NCBI GenBank assembly: GCA_021397845.1
Contig: CM038047.1
Location: 123,920,112 to 123,984,111, forward strand
Source: Areca catechu
Taxonomy: Eukaryota; Streptophyta; Magnoliopsida; Arecales; Arecaceae
Direction of reading: 5' to 3'
DNA: 64,000 bases
Shown here: positions 54,414-64,000 of the stretch, piece by piece
Position numbering within the stretch: position 1 is the first letter of the stretch
Layout of the letters: every line of letters starts with the position of its first letter
Notes under the pieces: model-generated
Database searches by the model: none
What the model was told of the DNA's origin: nothing
Seen by the model: only the letters and a program-made list of their open reading frames with translations
Position numbers and translations under genes: made by a program

Positions 54414-55518
54414 ATGTTACAAAAGTTAACATTGAGTGATCAACCCTCTCAACAAAATGAAGAAAATCAATATAATGATGAAAAAGGTGAAGACACTCCA
54501 AAGCACCAAGATCAATCTAAGGAGTGGACGTATGCTCATGGACATCCTAAGAAATTAATCCTAGGTGATCCATCTAAAGGGGTAAGAACTCGAGCCTCAA
54601 TTAAAAATGAATATGATTATTTAGCTTTTGTTTCTCAAGTAGGGCCTAAATATTTTGAAGATGCTGAAAAAGATCCTAGCTGGATAAATGCTATGCAAGA
54701 TGAATTAATTCAGTTTGATAGAAATAATATTTGGAAATTAATAGAAAGACCATCTAATGTTTCTATTATTAGCACTAAATAGGTGTTTAGAAATAAGTTA
54801 GATGAAAATAAAATTGTTATTAGAAATAAAGCTAGGCTAGTTGCCAAAGGCTACAATCAAGAGGAAGTAATTGATTTTGATGAAACCTTTGCTCCTGTTG
54901 CTAGACTTGAAGGAATTAGACTACTATTAGCATTTGCTTGTTTTATAAATTTCAAATTCTTTCAAATGGATGTTAAAAGTGCTTTTCTAAATGGCTTTAT
55001 AGTAGAAAAAGTTTTTGTTGAACAACTACCTGGTTTTGAAAACATGCACATCCTGATTATGTTTTTAAATTGCACAAGGTACTTTATAGTTTAAAGCAAG
55101 CACCCCGAGCAAGATATGAAAGACTCAGCAAATTTTTGATTGAAAATGAATTTTCTAGAGATCATGTTGGTAAAACCTTGTTTCTAAAGAAGAAAGATGA
55201 TGACTTATTAGTAATGCAAATTTATGTTGATGATATTATTTTCGGTGCTACTAATGAGATTCTTTGTCAAGAGTTTTCTAAGCTAATGCATGGTGAGTTC
55301 GAGATGAGCATAATGGGAGAACTTAATTTCTTCCTCAGACTTCAAATCAAGTAAACTAAAGATGGAATCTTCATCAACTAAGCTAAGTATACAAGAAAAA
55401 TTCTAAAAAAGTTTAGGATGGAGACTACTAAGTCAATAGGTACACCTATGAGCCCCTCTTGTAAACTTGATAAAGATGAGCATGGTAAATTTGTAGATCA
55501 AAAATTATACAGAGGTAT
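54414..55518 (+). pseudogene. Reverse transcriptase, copia B
   Basis: Acidic linker, then DPSWINAMQDELIQFDRNNI, a stop at 54780-54782 in place of Trp, NKARLVAKGYNQEEVIDFDE, TFAPVARLEGIRLLLAFACF, FFQMDVKSAFLNGFIVEKVF with the first catalytic Asp. A single frameshift near 55040 follows, then YSLKQAPRARYERLSKFLIE and QIYVDDIIFGATN with the YVDD box, then FEMSIMGELNFFLRLQIK. The sequence reaches CKLDKDEHGKFVDQKLYRG, where element V interrupts it at 55518. Confidence 0.92.
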
Positions 55519-56370
55519 TGATGGAGGATAGATGGGGGGAATCGTTGGCGAGCCTAGATGTCACCTAGATTAGGGTACCTTTTATTTATTTATTTTTTTT
55601 TTGTTATGGGGTGGAGGGTAGGAAATTGGATACTCTAGGACTAGGGACTTACATTCATGGAGAGATCTCACACCTTTGGGGCATCTCACCTATCCCACTA
55701 CATGTAGCCTAGGGCATCCCACCCAAATCACTACCTGGGGCCGTAAAGGAAAATTCCTAAGACCTAGAGTGGGACTCAGCGGGAAAAAGTGATAACTAGG
55801 GCCTCACACCCCTCGACGCCCGAAGGCGAAGGCAAGACGAGCTTCATTTCCACTCCTAATAGAGGCAGAACCAAGAATACCTTTTTTCATCAAAAATTCA
55901 TCTTCATTATTTTTTCAATACAAGAGAGGGGTCCTTATACAGGGACCAATTACATAGGAAGTAAGTAAAGAAATATGATGCACACAATCCTTCCTGATTT
56001 GCTGAGTGACAACATGGAAGGTTTTGTACACTTTCTAAAAAACTCAAGAAAAATAAGGAAAGAAGAGGGGGACCAAGGAGGGACCATGTGGGTTGCCAAA
56101 CACCTGCTCTCTTAGGCTCGGGGTGGACCACATCTTTCCTTAGTTGCTTGGCATGAATCAAGGGATTCATGTTTATCCACTTGACTTTTCATTCTCACTT
56201 GATGGCATGTGGAGTTGATGTTCCTGGATGGTGGGAAGGGGTGTACTGCCATGTGTTCATGCATGGGCCATCTTCATGTGATCCTCCATGTAATCCTAGG
56301 TGGCGCAATCCAGGATGTGATTGGGACTCCACATGGCTGCTGAGGTGGCTGGGCTTTCGAGTCCCCATCA
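55519..56370 (-). repeat. 3' LTR of V
   Basis: 852 bp, TGATGGAGGATAGATGG to GAGTCCCCATCA. TATA-like GTATAAG on the minus strand at 55933-55940. Shares cctcacacccctcgacg with LTR Y. Confidence 0.92.
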
Positions 56371-57860
56371 TTCCCCTGGAGTAAGGAGAACTTGACTCCG
56401 TTGAATTTGAAGATGACTTGGGTGAAACTGAAACCAATTATTTGAAGTCTATGTAGTGCTTGATGATTTTTTTTTGACTGCTCCAAGAATTGTGCAGTTT
56501 TGAAATTGATGTAGCTATGAGATCTATACTACACCATCTTTGGGCTGCTTTGAGATTCATGCAACCTTGAGAACCATGCTGGACTTGAAGTCGATACTAG
56601 GAAGTTGGCTTTGCCCTGAGAAGCATGTAGAAGGACCCTACTTTCACGTTCTTGCTAGGGGCTTCCTTGCTTTGATGGGCATAAGGAACACCAAGAATAG
56701 GGGTTCTGGTCCTTGAAGGGTTGATCTAGTGGGCTCTCCTCCGGTGAATTGGTGGTGGCGGCATGGGGACATGGTAGCGCAGCCCGGATGGGGTTCCGAT
56801 GGTGTCGTGTAATGCGAGCGACGGTAGTCAGGAGGAGTTCCGGTGGGATTGGGGTGGCACGGGAGTTTTTCGCTCGTTGGTGAGGGTGGTGGAGAGTGGA
56901 GGAAGGGCGGATTTGGATGGGCTCGACGGTAACAATGGGCGGCTCCCGACGATTGGCGGTGGCATGATGGAAAAGGGCAGCACAGCAGGAGGGTAGGATG
57001 GCATAAACGGTGGCAGTGGGGTTGACGGTAGCCGAAGAAGGAGGCAGAGCCGAGGAAGGTGGTGCACATGGCTACGGAGGGGCATTGATGGTCAGGTGGG
57101 GACTCAGCAACAGTGGATCCGATGAGATCCGATGGTGGCTGTGGGTTTGGATGACGGTCATGGTAGATGGGGCAGTTGATCCGGCAGGCATTGGGAGGAA
57201 AGAAGGTGGGAGGCATCGCGTGATGGCTGGCTGCATGGATTTCCATTGGCAATGGTGAAGGGTCTTCGATCAAGAGGAAGACGACTGTGGTGATGTCGAT
57301 CTGATGAATGTCGGCCATAGAGGAAGACGATGGCTACTGGTGGAGAACAGGAAGATGATGTCGGGTAGCAAAGAGGTCGACTTGGCTATGTTCGACTTTG
57401 GGCGGAAGGGAGGAGAGCAGTCTTCGAGGGTGGAGGCTGAGTCTGATGGTTGGGAGTTGGCGTGCTTGGAGGATGGGTGTATCCGATTGGTGGTGAGTAG
57501 CGACAGATCGGACAAACTGGAGAATGGCAGATTTGATGGAGATTGGCATCGTGGAGTCTTCTTGGGTGTTCGATCGATGGGAAGCTTCTTGGATAGAGGA
57601 TTGGGCATCAGTGAAGCGGCTACAGGGGTGTTGGACTTTGGTCGTGTGCCTTCTGGATGGAGTGAAACTCTAGGCAAAATCGATGCCAGGTTCGTCTGTT
57701 GATGGAAGATTCGGTGGAGGCACCGATCTGAGGAACTTCGGCCATAGAGGAAGATGGTGGCTGTGAAGCAGTGGAGCAAGAGCAAGGAAGATGTAGAACG
57801 GTAGAACTGGTGGGGGCGAATCTGGGATTGGGAAAGAAACATACCCTAACCTGACATATG
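56371..57860 (-). other. V internal region, no gag or pol
   Basis: GC-rich sequence with two overlapping minus-strand ORFs, 57270-57842 (190 aa, Ser/Pro/Leu-rich, MFLSQSQIRPHQFYRSTSSL) and 56644-57318 (224 aa, Pro/His/Ser-rich, MADIHQIDITTVVFLLIEDP). The frames differ. Neither resembles Gag, protease, RT, RNase H or integrase. They may be chance ORFs in low-complexity sequence or a captured fragment of a host gene. Confidence 0.6.
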
Positions 57861-57872
57861 GCTCTGATACCA
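57861..57872 (-). promoter_or_regulatory. Primer-binding site of V
   Basis: gctctgatacca on the plus strand, the initiator tRNA-Met type, three bases from the 5' LTR. Confidence 0.92.
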
Positions 57873-57875
57873 AGT

Positions 57876-58765
57876 TGATGTGGGACAGATATGGGGGGAA
57901 TCGTTGGTGAGCCTAGAAGTCACCTAGATTATGGTACCTTTTTTTTTTGATTTTTTTTTTGTAATGGGGTGGAGGGTAGGAAAATTGGACACTCTAGGAA
58001 TGGGGACTTACATTCACGAAGAGACCTCACACCTCTAGGGAATCTCACCCATCCCACTACATGTAGCCTAGGGCATCCCATCCATCTCACTACATGCGGA
58101 GCCTAAGGCATCCAACGCAAATCACTACCTGAGGTCATAAAAGAAAATCTCTAAGACCTAGAGGGGAACTCGATAGGAAAAGGGGATAACTAGGGCCTCA
58201 CACCCTTTGATGCCCGAAGGTGAAGGCAAGACAGGCTTCATGCCCACTCTTAACGGAGGCAGAACCAAGAACAACTTTTTTCTTCAAAAATTCATTTTCA
58301 TTATTTTTTTTAATATAAGATAAGGGTCTTTATATAGGGACCAATTACTTAGGAAGCAAGTAAAGAAATATGATGCACCACAATCCTTCCTGATTTGCTA
58401 AGTGACAACATGGAAGGTTTTATACACTTTCCAAAAAACTCAAGAAAAATAAGGAAAGAAGAGGGGGACCAAGGGGGAACCATGTGGGGTGCCAAACACC
58501 TGCTCTCTTGGGCTCGGGGTGGACCACATCTTTCCTTAGTTGCTTGGCATGAATCAAGGGATTAATGTTTATCTACTTGACCTTCCATTCTTACTTGATG
58601 GCATGTGGAGTTGATATGCCTGGAGGGTGGAAGGGGTGTGATGGCATGTGGTCATGCACGGGCCATCTTCATGTGATCCTCCATGTAATTCTAGGTGGCA
58701 CAATCCAGGATGTGACTGGGATTCCACATGGCTGCTAAGGTGGCTGGGCTCTCGGGTCCCCATTA
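57876..58765 (-). repeat. 5' LTR of V
   Basis: TGATGTGGGACAGATATGG to GGGTCCCCATTA, homologous to 55519-56370 but about 40 bases longer, with a duplicated actacatg-type piece (about 58065-58100) that the 3' LTR has only in part. Confidence 0.9.
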
Positions 58766-58770
58766 GGTAT

Positions 58771-59419
58771 GATTGGTTCTTTATTGCATTTGACTGCTAG
58801 TAAGCCAGATATAATATTCAGTGTATGAATGTGTGCTAGATATCAGTTTGATCCTAAGGAATCACATCTGTTCGCTGTTAAGTGCATTATTAGATATCTA
58901 TCTGGTATAATTGATATTGACTTGTGGTATTCTATAAACTCATCTACTGAACTAATTGGATATTCTGATGCTGATTTATCTGGGTGTAAAGTAGATAGAA
59001 AAGTACTAGTAGAACTTACCAATTTCTTGAAGTTAACTTAATATCCTGGTTTAGCAAGAAACAAACTTCAGTTGCACTATTATAGCTGAGGCTGAGTATA
59101 TTGCAGCAAGACATTGTTGTGCTCAAATCTTGTAGATTAAGCAACAATTTAAAGATTTTGGAATCAAACTAACTTGCACACCCATAAAATGTGATATACT
59201 AGTGCTATTTGCTTAACTAAAAATCCTGTTCAGCATTTTAGAAATAAACATATTAAAATTAGGCATCATTTTATTAGAGACCATGTTGAAAATAATGATA
59301 TTATGCTTGAATTTATTTGTACTGAATTACAATTAGCTGATATTTTAACTAAGCCTCTCCAAGAGGATCGATTCAGAATGATTAGAAGAGAACTTGGGGT
59401 CATAAATCCTTTTGATTGA
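58771..59419 (+). pseudogene. RNase H, copia B
   Basis: Continues pol after V. HLTASKPDIIFSV, then a stop, then ARYQFDPKESHLFAVKCIIR, YLSGIIDIDLWYS and LIGYSDADLSGCKVDRK with the catalytic Asp. A frameshift follows; later NKHIKIRHHFIRDHVENNDI and LQLADILTKPLQEDRFRMIR, the conserved C-terminal end of copia pol. It ends at FD followed by TGA near 59419. Confidence 0.88.
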
Positions 59420-59524
59420 AAATTTCTACTCTTTGACTCAAAATAAATCAAATTTGACATCAATTTCATTGAATTTCATTGTATTTCTTGTGATTTTGAT
59501 CTGTACTTCATTCTCTAAATTTTT

Positions 59525-59612
59525 GATTTTAAGTCGATGTGTCGACACCTATATGTGTCGATACCTTTATGTGTCGACACATGGCATTATGTCGTGAGTC
59601 GACACATGAATG
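59525..59612. repeat. GTCGAC palindrome cluster between pol and extra ORF
   Basis: gtgtcgacacctatatgtg and variants. Three GTCGAC sites and near-matches in about 80 bases. It is the same motif as in the copia LTRs but outside the LTR. Confidence 0.85.
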
Positions 59613-59861
59613 ACTGCAGATCGAAGATAAAGGTAGAAACGAAGTGTTCTCCTCCCCTATTTCTTCCCAACTCGAGCCGACACTTGTCCTAGCTCCATTC
59701 TAACCACTTCTTCCCTCCAAATCTCAGCTTAAACCCTCTCTAATTCTTGTTTTAGATGGATTTTGGTTTAGATTTTGCCATAATCCCTCTTGCATTTCTG
59801 TTTTGAACTGTAGAAACCCTATGTTTCATCTCCTTTATTGTTCAAACTATGAATCTATGCA

Positions 59862-61174
59862 ATGGGACCTACAAAGCAAGTTGTGAGATGCCCTTGGCCA
59901 TCCAACCAGGAAGAAGAGAGAAGGACTAATGCTAGACATAAAGCCGGAGCTACAAATCCACCTGTTCAGCCACTTTTCACTACTTCCAGTCGCATAAGTT
60001 CGAAGACAGTTATCGGAGGATGCCATGTAGACTTTGGATTTGTCGACCAATAGCACTTTCAGATTGGTCAGTGGATTAGAGATGCTGGTTTAACTTCTTT
60101 CTGCTCATTGAGTGAGAGATTATACCTGAGCTTGATACGAGAGTTCTACGGATCCTTAGCCCGTGGCAGTGATGGATGGATCATGCAGGTCCGAGGCAGA
60201 GATATCCTAGTGACAGTTGAGATCTTGAGTAGAGTATGGGATATACCCCTGACTAGATCTATAATTGACAATCTGGTAGATAGATTTAGTGGACTCCAGT
60301 GCATTTTCAAATCAGATATTCTACCTAAGGGAGCCTCTGTTCCAGCATCCCGTCTTTCTGCTGAGATGAGACTACTACATCATATTGTTGCCCGGATTCT
60401 TCTATCGAAAACTGGACATTTTGACTACATCACAGAGAGAGTGCTGCTTGTGATGGTCTCCTTAGTTCAGCACACACCCATTTGCCTTCCAGTACTTATG
60501 ATACATCAGATGATGGAGGCATCGACCAATCAGAGATTTTGCTTGCCCTACGGGATGGGGTTGACACTGCTTTTTAGAGCCTATGTAGTGACATTCGATG
60601 ATGAGCCCTTCCGGATGCTTCTACATACTATTGTTTATGACATCAGGACACTACTCCAGATGGGATATTAGTTGGTCAGAGGCCAGTGGAGATATAAAGT
60701 ATTAGGACATGTCGATGACAAAGATGAGGACACTACTAAGGAGGAGCGTATATATTCAGGCAAGGAAAGACCTTTAGAGGCACATCTTCCTGAGATTCAG
60801 CCTGAGATAGCAGCGCAGCCAGAGCCTGCTCCTCAGTCTGAGCCAGCTACCTAGCCTCAGCCAACTCAGTCAGATGCTCTAGGAGCTTCAGAGAGTCTTA
60901 TGGAGAAAGTCACTCGCATTGAGATGGATATTATGATTATTTGACAGCAACTTGATAGCTTCATTATGGAGTCGAGAGAGTGCCACAGAGGTTTGAGAGA
61001 TGGCATCCTTGCTATTTTGTCTGCACTATCCAGACCCTCTTCTGGGAGTGTTCCTGACACATCTACTCCAGCTCCACCTACACCAGGACCAGAGATTGAT
61101 ACTGATGGTGATACTGACTCTGACTGTTTTGACTTTCCAGACATGATGACAGAGCTAGTGGCAAGACGGCAGTA
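59862..61174 (+). pseudogene. Extra ORF downstream of pol in copia B (env-like/ORF3 position)
   Basis: One frame runs from MGPTKQVVRCPWPSNQEEER to VARRQ at 61174, about 437 codons, broken only by in-frame stops near 60051, 60669, 60852 and 60942. The best part, 60108-60671, reads SERLYLSLIREFYGSLARGS, then ILVTVEILSRVWDIPL, then LLHHIVARILLSKTGHFDYI. This looks like the plant protein family named putative plant transposon protein (Pfam PF20167, from memory). The C-terminal part is Pro/Glu-rich. In SIRE-type elements this position holds an env-like ORF. No signal peptide or clear membrane segment is seen, so an envelope role is not supported. Confidence 0.65.
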
Positions 61175-61177
61175 GAC

Positions 61178-61684
61178 TTGCCTAGGAGTCCCATTCAAGA
61201 TCCTTCGAGTTCATCCTTTCAGACTCCTATTCTACCCTCACCACATTCTAGATATGTTGATCTTACTGTTATACCTTTCCTTTCACCTATCATTGATATT
61301 CTTATTGTTGACTCACCTATTAGTGATACACCTATTATTTTTTCAGCTGATACGCCTATCATCTCTTCAGCTGATACACCAATTTTTGATATACCTATAG
61401 TTGATACACCATCCTTGCATACATCCTTTCTTATTCGGGAGCTAGGTTTCTACACACCTGGTTTCCATTATCTTGATTCTGATCATTCATTCGATCGTAC
61501 ACTACATCCGATAGCTATAGAGACTGTCACTCCAATCTGCTCTGTTCCTACTGATGACATAGCCTCCACCTCTTCTACTTCAGCTAGAGGCAAGATCTAT
61601 ATTCGATGCAGAGGATGTGGTCGTCGTACTCTTTCACGACCGACCAGGTCTCATCTTCGTGATCTCAGACCGATGTGGCCCTGA
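61178..61684 (+). pseudogene. C-terminal extension of extra ORF, repeats of DTPI
   Basis: 168 codons in another frame, with SPISDTPIIFSADTPIISSA and DTPIFDIPIVDTP, then an Arg/Cys-rich end (KIYIRCRGCGRRTLSR). Probably the end of the preceding ORF after a frameshift near 61175. Function unknown. Confidence 0.5.
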
Positions 61685-62393
61685 GCTCGTGCCTTCACTG
61701 ATACTAAACCGATCAAGACTGGATCTTCAGAAGATGAGGATTAGGATATTTTTTATTTTCTTTATTTAGATAGTTTGTATTTCTACATCTTTATGTTTTG
61801 ATGTTCCCTGTATGCATCAAACACTTTTTAAAGTGAATGAAATACATTAATTACTCTCAGTAATTCATTGTCTTTCTTTATGAATGAATGAAATTGCTTA
61901 TTTTAAAGCAAATTCAATGTTTTATCATGAATGACTTACTTTCATGATTTTTATTTATCATTGAAAATCTGCTTAGGTCTTCCTTTCTTTTTAATGATAA
62001 CAAAAAGGGGGAGTAATAAGAATAAGTATTAATATGCTTGAGCTTGATTTGAAAATTCTTTACAAAATTCATTAAGGGGGAGTAATACCTCCTTTATGTT
62101 CAAAATCTATTTTGAATTGATTTTCATGCTCAATTCTTATCTTCAGATGTTCAGGGAGAATATTTCACTCTTCACAATGCTCATTGTTGAATCTATCATT
62201 TATTTTAAGAGTATCAAGATACATGACTTTATCTCTTATATTTCAAGCTCTGATACTCTTAGCCATTGTAATATTCTTGCTTTGATACATCTCTTTTAAT
62301 ATTTTGATATATATTGCAATTAGCTCTTCACACCTTGAAAAGTTCTTTTGAAAGTTTTTTATGTAATTTATACTTAAAGATTTTATCATCATC
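61685..62393 (+). other. Copia B 3' UTR, no gene
   Basis: AT-rich. Two extra purine tracts (aaaaagggggagtaataag at about 62000 and aaggggg agtaata at about 62075) resemble the PPT. Short alternations atgaatgaatgaaat near 61883. No supported gene. Confidence 0.65.
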
Positions 62394-62407
62394 AAAAAGG
62401 GAGAGAT
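62394..62407 (+). promoter_or_regulatory. Polypurine tract of copia B
   Basis: aaaaagggagagat directly before the 3' LTR, as in copia A. Confidence 0.85.
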
Positions 62408-63966
62408 TGTTGACTCTGTTATTGATTTTGATGATAAACAAAATGCTTAAGTATAAGTTGAGTACTAATGATTTCTTTGAAGTGTGTTTTTTATAGAAAA
62501 TGATGCTCATCAACTTGACAAAAATTGTTTGATTGAAGAAATCATAAATTTAGATGAAAGATCTGCTTAAAGAAGACTTCGATAGTTGAAGATTGTTTGA
62601 AAGGACACATGAGTTCAATACAAACTTGTTTCAGCAGAAGTTCAAATATTTTTGAGAGAATCTCAGTGATGTGTAGACTCAAAGTGTCGACACCTACAAC
62701 TCAAGTGTCGACACATGACAGTGAAGTGTCGACATAAGCCGGCACGCAGAGATAGTTTTAGATGGCATGGTTGAAGTGTCAACATATGGATGTGTTATGT
62801 CGACTCAAAGTGTCAACACATGCATGGATCAGCTCATCACCTGAGATTTTTTGGTTTACAAAACTTGCTGAAATTGAAGATCTGCCTGAAGTGTCGACAC
62901 ATGTATGTCAAGTATCGACTTACAATGTCGACTCACCAGTAGAAATGTCGACTCACCTAAGAATTCCAGAAAGCTACATTGAAGATTTTTGAACTAGGTG
63001 TTGACTCATGGACCGGAAGTGTCGACCCAAAGTATCGACTCACTGCTTGAAGTGTCAACATTTGAGTTCTGGGAATAGTAATGGCTAGTTTTTCAAATAT
63101 AGAACTCATCCCTCTTGGCTCCCAATGGCTAGTTTTTCATGTCTAATGGCTAGAAACCGAGTTTAAGGCCTTGAAAAGGTATTTAATTTATTGAAATCAA
63201 ATCTAAACATATGGGAATGAAAAAGGAATAGCCAAGAGAAAAGAAAAGAAGAGCATTCACTCCTATTCATTAAGTTAAACCACCTTCAAGCAAAAAGAAG
63301 CCTTCAAGTATTCAAGAGCTTTCAAGTTCAATCATTTTTTAGCATTAAAAGAGGCTTCATCAAGTTGAAAGCATCATAACAATGAGCTTCAAAGAGATAC
63401 CTGCTTTTTATTAGAAAGCTTTCATTATTTCTTTACTTCAAGATTTATTTGTTGTAAGGGTTCTTGGTTAGCCTATTGGAAAACCAAGGAAGGTTATTGA
63501 TGAGCCTTTGAAAACCAATTAGGTTCTTGGTTAGCCCGCAAAACCAAGGAAGGTTGGTGGTTAGCCTTAAAATCATTTAGGTTCTTGGTTAGCTCGTAAA
63601 ACCAAGTGAGGTTTTGACTTGTGAGCCTTATGAAAACAAGTCAGGTTTTGATTAGTGAGCCGAGAAAACTAATTGACTGTAATCGGTTGAGATTATAGTG
63701 AATTTCCAAATGGGTCTTGGGAAGTGGATGTGGGTGCAATGGATAGCACCGAACCACTATACTTTCTTGTGTTTATGATTGCTTGCCTCTTCTATTTGCT
63801 CTTACTTTGTTGCTTTATATTTCTGCTGCACACTTACTTAAGATCACTTCATTTGCATTCATTGTATTGAGTTCAATTAGTGAATTGGTTCACATTCTTA
63901 CACTCCATCAAATAATTTTTTAGAGACCCAATTCACCCCCCCTCTTGGGTTGCTTACTGGGCAACA
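62408..63966 (+). repeat. 3' LTR of copia B
   Basis: It starts TGTTGACTCTG and ends cttgggttgcttactgggcaaca. Eight GTCGAC sites lie between 62680 and 63030. Repeats of gttcttggttagcc type occur at 63455-63680. Related to the copia A LTR but clearly diverged, so the two are separate insertions. Confidence 0.85.
62680..63060. repeat. GTCGAC motif cluster in copia B LTR
   Basis: aagtgtcgacac and variants (gtcgactcac, tatcgactc) about a dozen times over 380 bases, at irregular spacing. Parallels 12591-12810. Confidence 0.85.
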
Positions 63967-64000
63967 CCCACCTCGGCGCATCTTTGGATTTACCATAGGG

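Larger units (their letters stand above)
55519..58765 (-). mobile_element. Short non-autonomous LTR element V, TSD ggtat
   Basis: 3247 bp. LTRs at 55519-56370 and 57876-58765, PBS on the minus strand at 57861-57872, PPT-like sequence beside 56370. Flanked by ggtat at 55514-55518 and 58766-58770. The outer right end reads CCCCATTA, where the inner LTR ends CCCCATCA. The internal 1.5 kb has no gag or pol domain. The size is between TRIM and LARD elements. It is inserted in RNase H of copia B. Confidence 0.93.
52411..63966 (+). mobile_element. Ty1/copia element copia B (SIRE/Maximus-like), 5' truncated
   Basis: Plus strand: part of gag, zinc knuckle, protease, integrase, RT, RNase H, an extra ORF, 3' UTR, polypurine tract and 3' LTR. 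The order integrase before RT is diagnostic of copia. The extra ORF after pol and the LTR type point to the SIRE/Maximus lineage. The 5' LTR and Gag start are missing at 52411. Element V interrupts RNase H. One frame runs from 52411 to about 55040 with six in-frame stops. Confidence 0.9.

Noticed and set aside
56644..57842. Two genes in V
   Set aside because: The two ORFs overlap in different frames, are low in complexity and match no family I know; kept as an internal region only.
60108..60671. Envelope glycoprotein
   Set aside because: No signal peptide, no clear transmembrane helix and no fusion-like segment; only the position is env-like.

Overview
This window is a block of nested LTR retrotransposons from a flowering-plant genome. 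I see no host gene, rRNA, tRNA gene, CRISPR array or bacterial feature. The plant assignment rests on the element types: Tat/Retand, Athila-like and chromodomain Ty3/gypsy elements, a SIRE/Maximus-like Ty1/copia element, and primer-binding sites complementary to initiator tRNA-Met. The repeat load fits a large genome, but I cannot name the species.

Layout, left to right. 1-10798 is a minus-strand Tat/Retand element (Tat1) whose left end is outside the window. It carries a plus-strand antisense ORF, tandem repeats and dual RNase H, and is interrupted by a solo LTR (W1, 3765-5636). 10799-13699 is the 3' part of a plus-strand copia element (copia A), into which Tat1 appears to have inserted. 13700-17215 is a decayed Athila-like element on the minus strand. 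17216-23461 is a complete non-autonomous element (X1, plus strand). 23467-23924 is an LTR remnant and 23927-24410 a 69-bp tandem array. 24958-31324 is a second copy of the same family in the opposite orientation (X2, minus strand). 31325-40054 is a second Tat/Retand element (Tat2), again with an antisense ORF, interrupted by a partial W element (W2). 40055-51766 is a solo LTR (Z) split by a full-length chromovirus (W3, 40301-49063) and another solo LTR (Y, 49908-51587). 51795-52410 is an LTR fragment. 52411-63966 is a copia element (copia B) with gag, pol, an extra downstream ORF and a 3' LTR, split by a short non-autonomous element (V, 55519-58765).

Seven insertions are bounded by 5-bp target-site duplications that can be read directly: W1 acttt, X1 ttagg, X2 tagga, W3 aagac, Z gaaca, Y tctca, V ggtat. 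They fix much of the order of insertion. All coding regions except some in W3 and X carry several stops or frameshifts.

The most notable observations are: the W1 LTR terminus extended by two 31-bp units that each contain a PBS copy; a non-autonomous X family that keeps a long gag-like ORF and shares PBS, PPT and LTR end with the W chromovirus; spliced-looking antisense ORFs in both Tat elements; palindromic GTCGAC clusters in the copia LTRs; paired W-box palindromes in every W LTR; and the small V element, whose internal region has no gag or pol.
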